Source: Gammaproteobacteria bacterium
Lineage (GTDB): Bacteria > Pseudomonadota > Gammaproteobacteria > Pseudomonadales > Azotimanducaceae_A
Direction of reading: 5' to 3'
Length of the DNA: 64,000 bases
Assembly: GCA_012960755.1 (NCBI GenBank)
Contig: DUAT01000139.1
Span: forward strand, 171,198 to 235,197
The notes beneath the pieces were generated by a model. That model was not told the origin of the DNA and searched no databases. It saw nothing but the letters and a program-made list of their open reading frames with translations. Positions within the stretch are counted from its first letter, which is position 1. Each line of letters begins with the position of its first letter. This document shows positions 16,834 through 24,756 of the stretch, in pieces. The translations under genes and the position numbers were made by a program.

Positions 16834-18132
16834 ATGCACCTACACCTCGATCTGGTCGGTGGTATATCCGGCGATATGTTTATTGGTGCCATGCTCGATT
16901 GTTTTCCCGAACACGGACCTGGATTGCAAAAACAACTGTCTCTGGCAGGTTTTTCTGATCTCGTCAGCCTGAGTCAGGAGACATTCAACGATGGGACCTT
17001 GAGCGGTTGCAAATTTACCGTTGTCGCATCGTCTGATGCAGAGGGCCACAATCATCGCCATTACAGCGAAATTCGTTCGATTCTTGAAAAGTCTTCATTG
17101 GACCCGCGAACAAAAGAAACTGCGCTGGAAATTTTCCACATTATTGCCGTTGCCGAAGCAGAAATTCATGACAAAACCGTTGAGTCAGTAGCTTTCCATG
17201 AAGTCGGCGCCTGGGATTCCATTGCCGATGTGGTTTGTGCCAGTTATCTTCTCAACGCAACTGGCGTCACAAGCTGCAGTATCTCAGCACTACCATTGGG
17301 TGGTGGTCAGGTCAAAACAGCCCATGGCATGTTACCAGTGCCAGCCCCGGCAACAGCGCTGATATTAAAGGATTTTGTCTTCCGGGATGACGGAATATCA
17401 GGTGAACGTATCACCCCGACGGGTGCCGCGATTCTGAGTTATCTCAAGCCCGGTCTGAAGTGCAGTGGCCCCTTGATATCCCAGGGTTTTGGCTTCGGCA
17501 CCAAGAAATTCCCCGGAATCTCTAACGTATTGCGTATTCTTCAATTTAGTACAGGCTCAGGCAGTGACAGATCAGAAAACACGTCAGGGCATGATTCTGC
17601 CTGGCAAACGGAAGCGATCGAGCAATTGGAATTCGAGTTGGATGATCAAACCGCAGAAGAAATAGCGACAGCACTGGAGCGTTTACGAGAACTCGATGGC
17701 GTTATGGATGTTGTTCAGTACGCAGTCATGGGTAAAAAAAACCGGCTTGCCACTTCGATTCGCTTATTGTGTGGACAAAATGTCACGTCCCTGGTGCTGG
17801 AACACTGTTTTCAACTAACCACCACCCTGGGGATTCGAAGGTCTGCAATCACACGCAATATTCTGAATCGACAGGAAAAAGTAGTAAAGTACGCAGATGA
17901 GACCTACCGGGTTAAAATTGCCGATCGACCCGGTGGTGATACCACCAAGGGTGAAATCGATGACATCAGACGCACGGGCAATTTAGCTGAACAAAGACAG
18001 ATTCGTCGACAGGTTGAGACTTCTGATCAGGTTGAGACTCCTAATCAGGTTGAGACTCCTAATCAGGTTGAGACTCCTAATCAGGTTGAGACTCCTAATC
18101 AGGTTGAGACTCTCGATAGTGAGGAACAGTAG
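16834..18132 (+). CDS. larC: Nickel-pincer cofactor biosynthesis protein LarC
   Basis: 432 residues. LarC is the CTP-dependent cyclometallase that inserts nickel into pyridinium-3,5-bisthiocarboxylic acid mononucleotide. Visible: the N-terminal LVGGISGDMFIGAMLD, FHEVGAWDSIADVV, MLPVPAPATALIL and ERITPTGAAIL of the LarC1 part, and the LarC2 part from about residue 270 (EQLEFELDDQTAEEIATALERL). Both parts are in one frame; in Lactobacillus plantarum they are joined by a programmed frameshift. ATG 16834 has AAGG upstream; in-frame codons from 16795 overlap the previous gene and are not family-like. The C-terminus ends in six copies of a six-residue unit (QVETPN-type) absent from normal LarC. Confidence 0.94.
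   Translation: MHLHLDLVGGISGDMFIGAMLDCFPEHGPGLQKQLSLAGFSDLVSLSQETFNDGTLSGCKFTVVASSDAEGHNHRHYSEIRSILEKSSLDPRTKETALEIFHIIAVAEAEIHDKTVESVAFHEVGAWDSIADVVCASYLLNATGVTSCSISALPLGGGQVKTAHGMLPVPAPATALILKDFVFRDDGISGERITPTGAAILSYLKPGLKCSGPLISQGFGFGTKKFPGISNVLRILQFSTGSGSDRSENTSGHDSAWQTEAIEQLEFELDDQTAEEIATALERLRELDGVMDVVQYAVMGKKNRLATSIRLLCGQNVTSLVLEHCFQLTTTLGIRRSAITRNILNRQEKVVKYADETYRVKIADRPGGDTTKGEIDDIRRTGNLAEQRQIRRQVETSDQVETPNQVETPNQVETPNQVETPNQVETLDSEEQ
18010..18117 (+). repeat. Six 18-bp tandem repeats at the 3' end of larC
   Basis: Units CAGGTTGAGACTCCTAAT repeat in phase: first (18010) and last (18100) units vary, four central units (18028-18099) are identical. Being a multiple of three, changes of copy number keep larC in frame and alter only the length of its charged tail. 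Confidence 0.97.
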
Positions 18133-18141
18133 TAAAAGAAA

Positions 18142-18969
18142 ATGCGAAAATTACAGCAGTTAGAACAACACCTTGCCAACCTGGGGCCAGTAGCGGTCGC
18201 CGTCAGCGGTGGTGTGGACAGCATGACGCTTGCCGTTGTGGCACATCGAAGTAACACGAAGGTCGAAATTTTTCATGCAATTTCCCCGGCAGTACCCAGG
18301 CAGGCGACGGAACGAGTTGAACGATATGCACAGCTTGAATCCTGGCAACTGAAGATCATTGACGCAGGAGAAATAAACGATCCTGAATACATTGCCAACC
18401 CTGCCAATCGTTGTTATTTCTGCAAGACCAATCTTTATGACACCGTCACCGAACATACTGAACACAAGGTCTTATCGGGCACCAACCTCGACGATCTGGG
18501 TGACTATCGCCCTGGACTCGAGGCAGCAGCAGAACATCAGGTCTGCCATCCCTATGTTGACATGCAAATAGACAAGGCAACGCTTCGCACAATTGCCAAA
18601 CACCTGGGTCTCGACGATCTGCACGACCTGCCTGCAGCACCTTGCCTGTCCAGCAGAGTCGAAACCGGGATAGCGATTAATCCGCTATTGCTACCGATCA
18701 TTAACGAGGCAGAAAAGGTGTTATGGGAAAACCTGCAACTGCTCCTGCCGCTACGAGGTGTTCGGTGCCGAATCAGGCAAACGGGTGTCGCCATAGAAAT
18801 CGAATCATCAGAAAATATCGATCCGACAGCTGACTATTCCCTGAAGGCCACCGAACTGGTGGCACAAATTTTCGCAGACAAGGGGTTCCCCAGCTATACC
18901 GCCAATATAATCATTGAGCCTTATCAACGCGGCAGCGCATTCCTGGTCGAGACCCTCACCATTGAATGA
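18142..18969 (+). CDS. larE: ATP-dependent sulfur transferase LarE
   Basis: 275-residue PP-loop enzyme that adenylates and then transfers sulfur to the pyridinium dicarboxylate precursor of the nickel-pincer nucleotide. The PP-loop SGGVDS is at residues 22-27. Cysteines lie in NRCYFCK (91 and 94) and in PAAPCLSSR (168). The last corresponds to the sacrificial cysteine of L. plantarum LarE; the additional CxxC pair fits LarE forms that carry an iron-sulfur cluster and recycle sulfur, though this is inference. It starts 9 bases after larC and its 3' end overlaps the larB start. Confidence 0.94.
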   Translation: MRKLQQLEQHLANLGPVAVAVSGGVDSMTLAVVAHRSNTKVEIFHAISPAVPRQATERVERYAQLESWQLKIIDAGEINDPEYIANPANRCYFCKTNLYDTVTEHTEHKVLSGTNLDDLGDYRPGLEAAAEHQVCHPYVDMQIDKATLRTIAKHLGLDDLHDLPAAPCLSSRVETGIAINPLLLPIINEAEKVLWENLQLLLPLRGVRCRIRQTGVAIEIESSENIDPTADYSLKATELVAQIFADKGFPSYTANIIIEPYQRGSAFLVETLTIE

Positions 18970-19645
18970 CCAGGACGATACAAATAACAATGTGAGTGAG
19001 GTGATCCTGGATCTGTCGCGCGAAAATCGCACCGGATTAGCAGAAGCAATTTTTTGTGAAGGCAAGCAACTGAGCCAGCTCTTAACAATTTGTGAGCAGA
19101 TCAGTCGCGAAGGCAAATCCATGTTGTTTACCCGCCTGGCCTCGTCTCAATTCGCCGGGATGGAAAACCAGTATGCCGGTCTGATCGATTACGACCCGGT
19201 CTCGCGGACGGGCACTATCTCTCCCCGGGATATGCAATCGGATACGCAAATAGCTATTGTCACTGGTGGCAGCTCTGACGTGCCTGTTGCCCGGGAAGCA
19301 TCCCGGACACTCGCGTTTTACGGTCAGCCAGTGTTAAGTATTGATGATGTTGGCGTCGCGGGTTTATGGCGATTACTCGACCGGCTAGATCAGATCTCGC
19401 AAAAGAAAATCGTGATTTGCATTGCGGGGATGGATGCCGCCTTACCCACCGTACTGGGAGGACTGGTTTCATCAACAATCATCGCGGTACCCACTTCCAT
19501 CGGCTATGGCATGGCCAAAGATGGTGAAACTGCACTGCGATCATTGTTAGTCAGTTGTGCACCTGGACTTACGGTTGTAAACATCGACAACGGTTATGGG
19601 GCGGCCTGTGCTGCCATCAGGATAATCAATCAGTTCGGGTGTTAA
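18962..19645 (+). CDS. larB: Pyridinium-3,5-biscarboxylic acid mononucleotide synthase LarB
   Basis: LarB carboxylates nicotinic acid adenine dinucleotide as the first step of nickel-pincer cofactor synthesis. The PurE-like core is visible: AIVTGGSSDVPVAREASRTL (about residues 99-118), GMDAALPTVLGGLV and AVPTSIGYGMAKDGETAL. The N-terminal region contains the family's DLSRENRTGLAEAIFCEGK. I place the start at TTG 18962, overlapping larE by 8 bases; GTG 18992 and TTG 18914 are alternatives, none with a strong ribosome-binding site. It closes the operon; lactate racemase-type larA is not in the window, so the enzyme using the cofactor lies elsewhere or is a different protein. Confidence 0.92.
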   Translation: MNDQDDTNNNVSEVILDLSRENRTGLAEAIFCEGKQLSQLLTICEQISREGKSMLFTRLASSQFAGMENQYAGLIDYDPVSRTGTISPRDMQSDTQIAIVTGGSSDVPVAREASRTLAFYGQPVLSIDDVGVAGLWRLLDRLDQISQKKIVICIAGMDAALPTVLGGLVSSTIIAVPTSIGYGMAKDGETALRSLLVSCAPGLTVVNIDNGYGAACAAIRIINQFGC

Positions 19646-19668
19646 TGACTTCCACTCCCGTCAGGATT

Positions 19669-20562
19669 CTACCTGACATCATCCGATTGACCCCGGACGA
19701 ACAAAGGCTCAAGTTGTAGCGCCTTTGCATCGCGTTCCACCGCATCATCCAATGTTGCAATGTCTGTTTCATCAAAACTATTCGCGGCATCCAGTACAAT
19801 TTTTAACAAACTCGCATCACTGGATGAGTTGAGAAACAGCCCCGGACGTTTGAGTACAAAGTGTACTGCACGCGTTAAGGCTTCCTGCTCCCTGATGGGT
19901 TCATACCAGCTAAATCGTTTCGACTCGTCGTCATCACGCCATCGTCGGCGGGCAATGGATTTAATAGTTTGCATGGCAAAGTGACGTTCCTGTGACAGGG
20001 CATAGAGTCGATCAAATTCCTCTGCATATCGGGAATCCTGCAATGACATATGGCTGTAAGGTAACAACACGGAATCAAATTCAAATTGTTCGAGGCTTTT
20101 CAAATGCATCTCGGCAACACGGGTACCATGCCCGGTAACACCAATAAACCGCACCAGTCCCTGCTCCTTTGCTTCCACCGCAGCCCGAACGGCGCCGTCT
20201 TCGCTCATCGCAACATCCCAATCCGCATCCTTCGTCAGGTTATGCAATTGAATGAGATCAATTTGATCTGTTTCCATTCTTTTCAGGGAGTTCTCGATGC
20301 TTGCCCATGCGGTGTCACGGGTTCTGTCTCCCGTCTTGGTTGCCAGGAACACGTCCTTTCGATGGTCTTTTAGAAACGGCGCCAGCCGTAGTTCCGCATC
20401 GCCATAGCTTGCGGCAACGTCAATATGGTTCAACCCGTATTGCACCACCATGGCCAGAACCGAGTCAGCTTTTTCCTGCCGCATACCACCCAATGCAGCG
20501 GCCCCAAAAATGACTCGCGAACTTTCGTGCCCGGTGGCACCAAACGGTATTTTCTTGATCAT
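19669..20562 (-). CDS. Aldo/keto reductase
   Basis: 297 residues with the aldo/keto reductase barrel: the N-terminal RVIFGAAALGGM, the catalytic aspartate and tyrosine in HIDVAASYGDAE, lysine in FLATKTGDRT, and histidine in DLIQLHNLT. It belongs to the short soluble branch without a signal peptide or iron-sulfur motif, unlike the Tat reductase at 15.6 kb. NADPH-dependent reduction of carbonyls is the family reaction; the substrate is unknown. Its ATG overlaps the stop of the upstream glutathione transferase by 4 bases (ATGA), so the two form an operon. A short hairpin (19660-19677) lies across its stop codon, facing larB. Confidence 0.92.
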   Translation of the reverse strand: MIKKIPFGATGHESSRVIFGAAALGGMRQEKADSVLAMVVQYGLNHIDVAASYGDAELRLAPFLKDHRKDVFLATKTGDRTRDTAWASIENSLKRMETDQIDLIQLHNLTKDADWDVAMSEDGAVRAAVEAKEQGLVRFIGVTGHGTRVAEMHLKSLEQFEFDSVLLPYSHMSLQDSRYAEEFDRLYALSQERHFAMQTIKSIARRRWRDDDESKRFSWYEPIREQEALTRAVHFVLKRPGLFLNSSSDASLLKIVLDAANSFDETDIATLDDAVERDAKALQLEPLFVRGQSDDVR

Positions 20563-21197
20563 CCCAGATTCTCCTCTTCATTATCCGCCATTATTTTTTG
20601 ATCAATTGCATTCACTCGCTGATAAGCCGGGCGCTTTTCCAGGTTTTCCCAATATCTAACAAGCCCGGGGAGAGCAGGCATTACCGGCATCAAACGCAAA
20701 CCCCACATGATGGTACTGCCTATGATCACGTCAGCCGCAGTAAAGTGATCACCGACAATATATTCCCTTCCTTGCAGAACAGACTCAAGAATCGATGCGA
20801 CCTCTTCCACCTCGGCAAACGGTTTGTAGTCGATCTCAGTCTGCACGTTGCCTAGCGCTTTCCACAAGATCGCTGTTTCCGCCGTGACTGGACCAAAGAA
20901 CAGCCATCGATAATAGTCCCCTCTCAACGGTGAATCCACGGGTATTGCCAGCTCCGCCTCGGGAAATGCATCTGCAAGATAAGCACAGATTGCCGCTGTT
21001 TCTGTCACCACCGTTTCTCCGTGACAAAGGGTTGGCACCTTTCCCATTGGATTGAGCTTCAGGTATTGAGGTGTCTTATGTTCTTCTGCGCCAAAGTCCA
21101 TCAGTTTGCGTTCATAGGGTTGACCCAGCTCTTCCAGCATCCAATGCACAACCATGCCTCGGGAGGGTACCGCATAATATAAAGTGAGTTCTGACAT
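20559..21197 (-). CDS. Glutathione S-transferase family protein
   Basis: 212 residues. Thioredoxin-like N-terminal domain (LTLYYAVPSRGMVVHWMLEELG, MGKVPTLCHGETVVTETAAICAYLAD with the cis-proline and the Glu-Thr/Ser glutathione contact), then the helical domain (YIVGDHFTAADVIIGS). The Ser of the PSRG segment is the likely catalytic residue. The start at 21197 matches the domain boundary and has GGAA upstream; the frame extends to 21260 without homology. Translationally coupled to the aldo/keto reductase, suggesting joint detoxification of an electrophile or carbonyl, which is inference. Confidence 0.92.
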   Translation of the reverse strand: MSELTLYYAVPSRGMVVHWMLEELGQPYERKLMDFGAEEHKTPQYLKLNPMGKVPTLCHGETVVTETAAICAYLADAFPEAELAIPVDSPLRGDYYRWLFFGPVTAETAILWKALGNVQTEIDYKPFAEVEEVASILESVLQGREYIVGDHFTAADVIIGSTIMWGLRLMPVMPALPGLVRYWENLEKRPAYQRVNAIDQKIMADNEEENLG

Positions 21198-21617
21198 TTT
21201 CGATTCCAAAGGTTTGTTTAAAGCACTCACCAGGTTCCTGAGGGCATCTGACGGGGTCAAGTATTTGACAACGCAGTATACACCTGGCCTGGCAGTAACG
21301 GATCCAGCGAGCCGCGAGACTAACTCCTTATAGTTAGTATTGGCTTTCTTTTACCTTTCACTTTGCGCCTCGCGGCGAACCGGCTGCCGGGTTGTCATCG
21401 GATTGGTTGATGGAGGGGAAACTGGAGGGGATCAATCCTGCGCCAATACAGCCCTTCGATAAAGCTGAAGGAATCTGAGAAGCCTGAAAACACAAAAACC
21501 ACCCTGCCCGGTCCGGAACCCGCCTCTGAGATCCACCTTAGGCGTTGTATGGAGCTGCGAATCCCCTTATCCTGAGCCCGCAACCAGTGTAGTATTCTAT
21601 ACAAAGTATGCAACGAT
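21198..21617. other. 420-bp non-coding stretch before tRNA-Gly
   Basis: No supported gene. It holds an inverted repeat GCCGCGAG (21311-21318) / CTCGCGGC (21369-21376), and inside it a small dyad CTAACT...AGTTAG followed by a pyrimidine-rich tract. The short minus-strand frame at 21395-21613 shows no family features. Upstream control for the tRNA must lie at its right end, but I see no clear promoter. Confidence 0.5.
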
Positions 21618-21691
21618 GCGGGCGTAGTTTAATGGTAGAACTTCAGCTTCCCAAGCTGATCACGAGGGTTCGATTCCCTTCGCCCGCTCCA
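21618..21691 (+). tRNA. tRNA-Gly (anticodon CCC)
   Basis: A complete cloverleaf: 7-bp acceptor GCGGGCG/CGCCCGC, D-arm GTTTAATGGTAGAAC, anticodon stem TCAGC/GCTGA with loop TTCCCAA and anticodon CCC, and T-arm GAGGGTTCGATTCCCTT. The 3' CCA is encoded (21689-21691). It lies 21 bases before the N-acetyltransferase gene. Confidence 0.97.
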
Positions 21692-21712
21692 ACTTATCTA
21701 TCCAGGTAATGT

Positions 21713-22549
21713 ATGCAGTTACAAGCTTATCTCGATCGCATCGGTTATGCAGGCCCAGTGCGGGCCGATTTTGAAACCCTGGCGCGAATCCATAAGCATC
21801 ACCTGCTGAATATCCCTTACGAAAATATCGACGTGCAATTCGGCCGTACCGTATCGCTGGATATTGAGCCTGTTTTCGACAAGATCGTAAACCGGTGCCG
21901 TGGCGGCTGGTGTTATGAAATGAATGGTTTGCTCGCCTGGGCACTTGAAGAAATTGGCTTTAGTGTGCAGAAACTGTCCGGTGGCGTTATGCGTGAAACC
22001 CGGGGTGATGCCGCACTTGGTAACCACCTGGTGCTATTGGTAAACATCAGCGGTACACAATACCTCACCGATGTGGGATACGGAGATGGATTGTTTGAAC
22101 CGGTGCCATTAACACCAGGCCTGATCGTACAGCGAGGTCTGCAAATGGAGCTGCAACAAATTGACGATGGTTATTGGCGGTTCCGCAACCATATGTTCGG
22201 TGCGGCGCCATCATTCGATTTCAATCTGTTGCCCGCACAAACCCGGTTACTTCAGCGCCAGTGTGATCGCTTGCAAACAGATGCAGACTCCCCTTTCAAA
22301 CTGGCTTTGGTTTGCCAAACATTCACAGCAGACGGGATTGAAGTTCAGTTGGGTCGACTGAGCAAATCGATCAACCGCAATGGGGTTGTCACTGTTTTGC
22401 TGGATTCACCGGAGCAACTGATAACCCGCCTGGAGCAGGTATTCGGAATTGATGAACCAGAGATACGCAATCTGTGGCCTGCGATAGTGGCGAGACACGA
22501 AGAGTTTTTAAATGACGATGTCCCATCCCAATCAGCTTCTACCTGTTAG
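21713..22549 (+). CDS. nat: Arylamine N-acetyltransferase
   Basis: 278 residues, the family length. The enzyme moves an acetyl group from acetyl-CoA to arylamines or hydrazines. The protease-like triad is Cys67 (RGGWCYEMN), His105 (LGNHLVLLV) and Asp120 (LTDVGYGDG), spaced exactly as Cys69/His107/Asp122 in the Salmonella enzyme. The N-terminal HLLNIPYENIDV segment is also conserved. No partner gene is adjacent apart from the tRNA upstream; the DUF1272 gene converges on it. The function beyond xenobiotic acetylation is uncertain. Confidence 0.95.
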   Translation: MQLQAYLDRIGYAGPVRADFETLARIHKHHLLNIPYENIDVQFGRTVSLDIEPVFDKIVNRCRGGWCYEMNGLLAWALEEIGFSVQKLSGGVMRETRGDAALGNHLVLLVNISGTQYLTDVGYGDGLFEPVPLTPGLIVQRGLQMELQQIDDGYWRFRNHMFGAAPSFDFNLLPAQTRLLQRQCDRLQTDADSPFKLALVCQTFTADGIEVQLGRLSKSINRNGVVTVLLDSPEQLITRLEQVFGIDEPEIRNLWPAIVARHEEFLNDDVPSQSASTC

Positions 22550-22567
22550 CAATGCGGGCGGGCTTCA

Positions 22568-22876
22568 TCACCGGTCTGCGGGACCTACATCCTTCGGGGT
22601 TCCGCTGAATTCCTCAATTTCTCTCTCGCTGAACCTGGTGTTCACTCTCTTATGCGTCGCGGGCTGATGTTCGAGGCTTACACCGGCCCGGTGCGCTGTC
22701 ACCGGTCGGATAGGTCGTGAAACGAAACCACCACCGCAATTTGGACAGACATTGTGCAGCACGTTCGTCACACAATCGCGGCAGAAGGTGCACTCATAGG
22801 TACATATAAACGCCTCGGTGGATGACGGCGGCAGATCCTTGTCGCAATTTTCACAGTTTGGCCGAAGTTCGAGCAT
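22568..22876 (-). CDS. DUF1272 domain zinc-ribbon-like protein
   Basis: 102 residues. The first 60 residues match DUF1272: MLELRPNCENCDKDLPPSSTEAFICTYECTFCRDC, then CPNCGGG, with four CxxC-type pairs likely to bind zinc. The tail is charged and less conserved. ATG 22876 has AGGA 7 bases upstream and gives the canonical N-terminus; an in-frame TTG two codons earlier is less likely. The molecular function of this family is unknown. Last gene of a minus-strand group with the acetyltransferase, hydrolase and SnoaL-like genes. Confidence 0.9.
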   Translation of the reverse strand: MLELRPNCENCDKDLPPSSTEAFICTYECTFCRDCVTNVLHNVCPNCGGGFVSRPIRPVTAHRAGVSLEHQPATHKRVNTRFSEREIEEFSGTPKDVGPADR

Positions 22877-22939
22877 AGGCAATTCCTATCCGGATCCTGT
22901 AATAGTCCACGAGCGTAACCGGCTCAATTTCTGCATGAA

Positions 22940-23410
22940 TTAACCCTCATGAACCATTTGATATTGTTCGGTTGTTGTCCCGGTGATGACAAATCCAAGC
23001 CGCTTGTACAGTGCAACTGCAGGATTTTGTATCAGTACCCGCAGTCGCAGTTTCCTGCCTGCAAGTCTGGCTTTCCGAATTTCTTCCTTAACAAGTCGGG
23101 TGCCGAATCCCAAATTGCGAAAGTCAGGCCAAAGCTGGATCTCCCGCAATTGATGATATTCCTCGAACTCCTCTACCCAGAGTCCGCCGATGAGTTGCCC
23201 ATCAACAATGATCTTTTGGAAATTCTGCTCCTGCCATTTGTTTTCAAAGTTATTGCCTTGAATAGTTTCATCCCAGTAACCAAACTGTTTGACCACCAGG
23301 GCACGATAGGCATGATCATTTAATTGCCTGAAGTAGTCTTTGTCCTGATCACTGCTGGGTACCAATTTCACAACAGAGCTGCGATCAAATGTGTCGCGCA
23401 ACAAATTCAC
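22940..23410 (-). CDS. GNAT family N-acetyltransferase
   Basis: 156 residues with the GNAT fold: substrate part with FGYWDETIQGNNF, then QLWPDFRNLGFGTRLVKEEI (the R/Q-x-x-G-x-G/A acetyl-CoA loop in the form RNLGFG) and NPAVALYKRLGFVITG, a common GNAT ending. The GTG start lies within the last 26 bases of the upstream hydrolase gene, so the two are coupled. The acceptor substrate is unknown. Confidence 0.88.
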   Translation of the reverse strand: MNLLRDTFDRSSVVKLVPSSDQDKDYFRQLNDHAYRALVVKQFGYWDETIQGNNFENKWQEQNFQKIIVDGQLIGGLWVEEFEEYHQLREIQLWPDFRNLGFGTRLVKEEIRKARLAGRKLRLRVLIQNPAVALYKRLGFVITGTTTEQYQMVHEG

Positions 23411-24170
23411 TCACCACGGCATTGAATTCATCAGGACACTCAAAGTAGGAGGAATGGCCGATGCCGTCAAAGAACCGGGTCTGCGCGCCGTCGATCATCT
23501 TTGCCGCTTCATAAATTGCATCCGGTGGGATCAGCACATCCATTGATGCGGTGATGAACAGGGTAGGTATATTGAAATTCGCCAACATCTCCCTGGTCAC
23601 AATGGCACGCTTGCCCCCTACTCCACCAAGAATTTTCTGCAGGTTAATCCTTGTATTGAAGTTGCCAATCTGGTTATAGAGATTGGCTTTTACGGGATCT
23701 TTATCGGGCAAATCTGCTGCAACCGCCCAGCTGCCAAAAGGCTCACTTGCAGGCGCTCTGGTTTTCGCGATGTCCTCCATGGCGGCCTGTATTTTTTCGT
23801 TGCTGATGCCGCCGGTGGTGTGGGACATTACCAGACAACTTACCCGTTCGGGGTACTTGAGCGAAAAACTGATACCCGTCCAACCACCGAGGGATTGACA
23901 AACAAGCGCAGTTTTTTCTACACCGGCGTCGTCAAGAATTGCCAGCAGGTCATCGGCAAATTTTTCCGATGAATAATCGTCGGGATCACAGGCAGAACGT
24001 GCAAACGCGCGATGATCAAACGCAATGGTTTTATAGTGAGATGCAAAGTGCGGAATCTGTTGAAACCAGCTGGCAGCATTGCCACCGGCACCATGAGCGA
24101 AGGTAATTGCTTTACCCTCACCAATGACCTGGTAGTAGAGTTTCGCCTTATTGTTGTTTACATAAGCCAT
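23385..24170 (-). CDS. Alpha/beta-fold hydrolase
   Basis: 261 residues. Oxyanion HGAGGNAASW, nucleophile Ser in VCQSLGGWTG, acid Asp in ITASMDVLIPP and His in GIGHSSYFE give a complete triad. The sequence resembles the 3-oxoadipate enol-lactonase and epoxide-hydrolase-like branch. The ATG at 24170 has GGAGA upstream and gives the family N-terminus (MAYVNNNKAKLYYQ); 31 codons further upstream are also open but unrelated. Located between a SnoaL-like gene and a GNAT gene, opposite two Rieske oxygenase genes, it may hydrolyse a ring-cleavage product, which is inference. Confidence 0.9.
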   Translation of the reverse strand: MAYVNNNKAKLYYQVIGEGKAITFAHGAGGNAASWFQQIPHFASHYKTIAFDHRAFARSACDPDDYSSEKFADDLLAILDDAGVEKTALVCQSLGGWTGISFSLKYPERVSCLVMSHTTGGISNEKIQAAMEDIAKTRAPASEPFGSWAVAADLPDKDPVKANLYNQIGNFNTRINLQKILGGVGGKRAIVTREMLANFNIPTLFITASMDVLIPPDAIYEAAKMIDGAQTRFFDGIGHSSYFECPDEFNAVVSEFVARHI

Positions 24171-24173
24171 AAG

Positions 24174-24210
24174 AGTCTCCGTAATAGTCTCCGTAAATAG
24201 TCTCCGTAAT
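24174..24210. repeat. Three tandem 12-13-bp units carrying the ribosome-binding site
   Basis: AGTCTCCGTAAT (24174-24185), AGTCTCCGTAAAT (24186-24198) and AGTCTCCGTAAT (24199-24210). On the minus strand each unit holds GGAGA, and the nearest one is the ribosome-binding site of the hydrolase gene starting at 24170. Confidence 0.9.
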
Positions 24211-24237
24211 TTCTTGTTGGGCCGGATACCAGACCTG

Positions 24238-24648
24238 CTACTGGGTTCGACTCCCTCGCACAACTAATTCATGTCGTTTTATTTTCCAGTCACCATCGAT
24301 CCGGATCATTTCTGAAAGATAGGTCGCCCAAAGGATAAACATCTTGCCTGGCTGGTCTTTCAGATTATGAAGCGCCTGCAAATCAGTTCGAGTTGTCGCC
24401 CTGTCCCCATCGATGGTCGCCAGCTGTGGCCCGAGCATATGCTGGGTTGCATCATATTTGGACAGGGCGTCGATAACGAACTCCATCCATGCCTCAAGAC
24501 CGTAAACGGTTTCTTTACCCATGCCATACACTTCCACATCATCAGTGAAACAAGTCCGGTAGAGATCAAAATCCCGGTCATCCACGCCTGCCGCGTACTT
24601 CAGTAAAACATCCTGCAATGCTATTCGATCTGCAGTGTTGTCATTCAT
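24238..24648 (-). CDS. SnoaL/NTF2-like fold protein
   Basis: 136 residues of the SnoaL_4-type cone fold shared by ring-hydroxylating dioxygenase beta subunits, scytalone dehydratase and ketosteroid isomerase. Typical features are IALQDVLLKYAAGVDDRDFDLYRTCFTDDVEV at the N-terminus and TYLSEMIRIDGDWKIKRHELV at the end. The start has GGAAAA upstream. It lies 108 bp from and divergent to two Rieske alpha-subunit genes, so it could serve as the missing small subunit or as a separate isomerase; the sequence does not decide between these. Confidence 0.85.
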   Translation of the reverse strand: MNDNTADRIALQDVLLKYAAGVDDRDFDLYRTCFTDDVEVYGMGKETVYGLEAWMEFVIDALSKYDATQHMLGPQLATIDGDRATTRTDLQALHNLKDQPGKMFILWATYLSEMIRIDGDWKIKRHELVVRGSRTQ

Positions 24649-24756
24649 TGTTATTTTCCTTCCAGTGGAGACGGGGTACTATATCAAAAAGGAAAACACG
24701 TTCTACTAAATTAAAACAATCAAAAAACTTTCAAAAAAAAACGATCAGGAACAGCC

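Noticed and set aside
18010..18117. The larC repeat as a CRISPR array or insertion site
   Set aside because: The units are directly abutting 18-mers with no spacers and are in the coding frame.
19660..19677. Hairpin GTCAGG/CCTGAC at the larB/aldo-keto reductase convergence
   Set aside because: Six pairs only, no T run, and it overlaps the reductase stop codon; not strong enough to call as a terminator.
21395..21613. Minus-strand ORF of 72 codons before tRNA-Gly
   Set aside because: No family features or ribosome-binding site, and its 3' end lies in an inverted repeat region.
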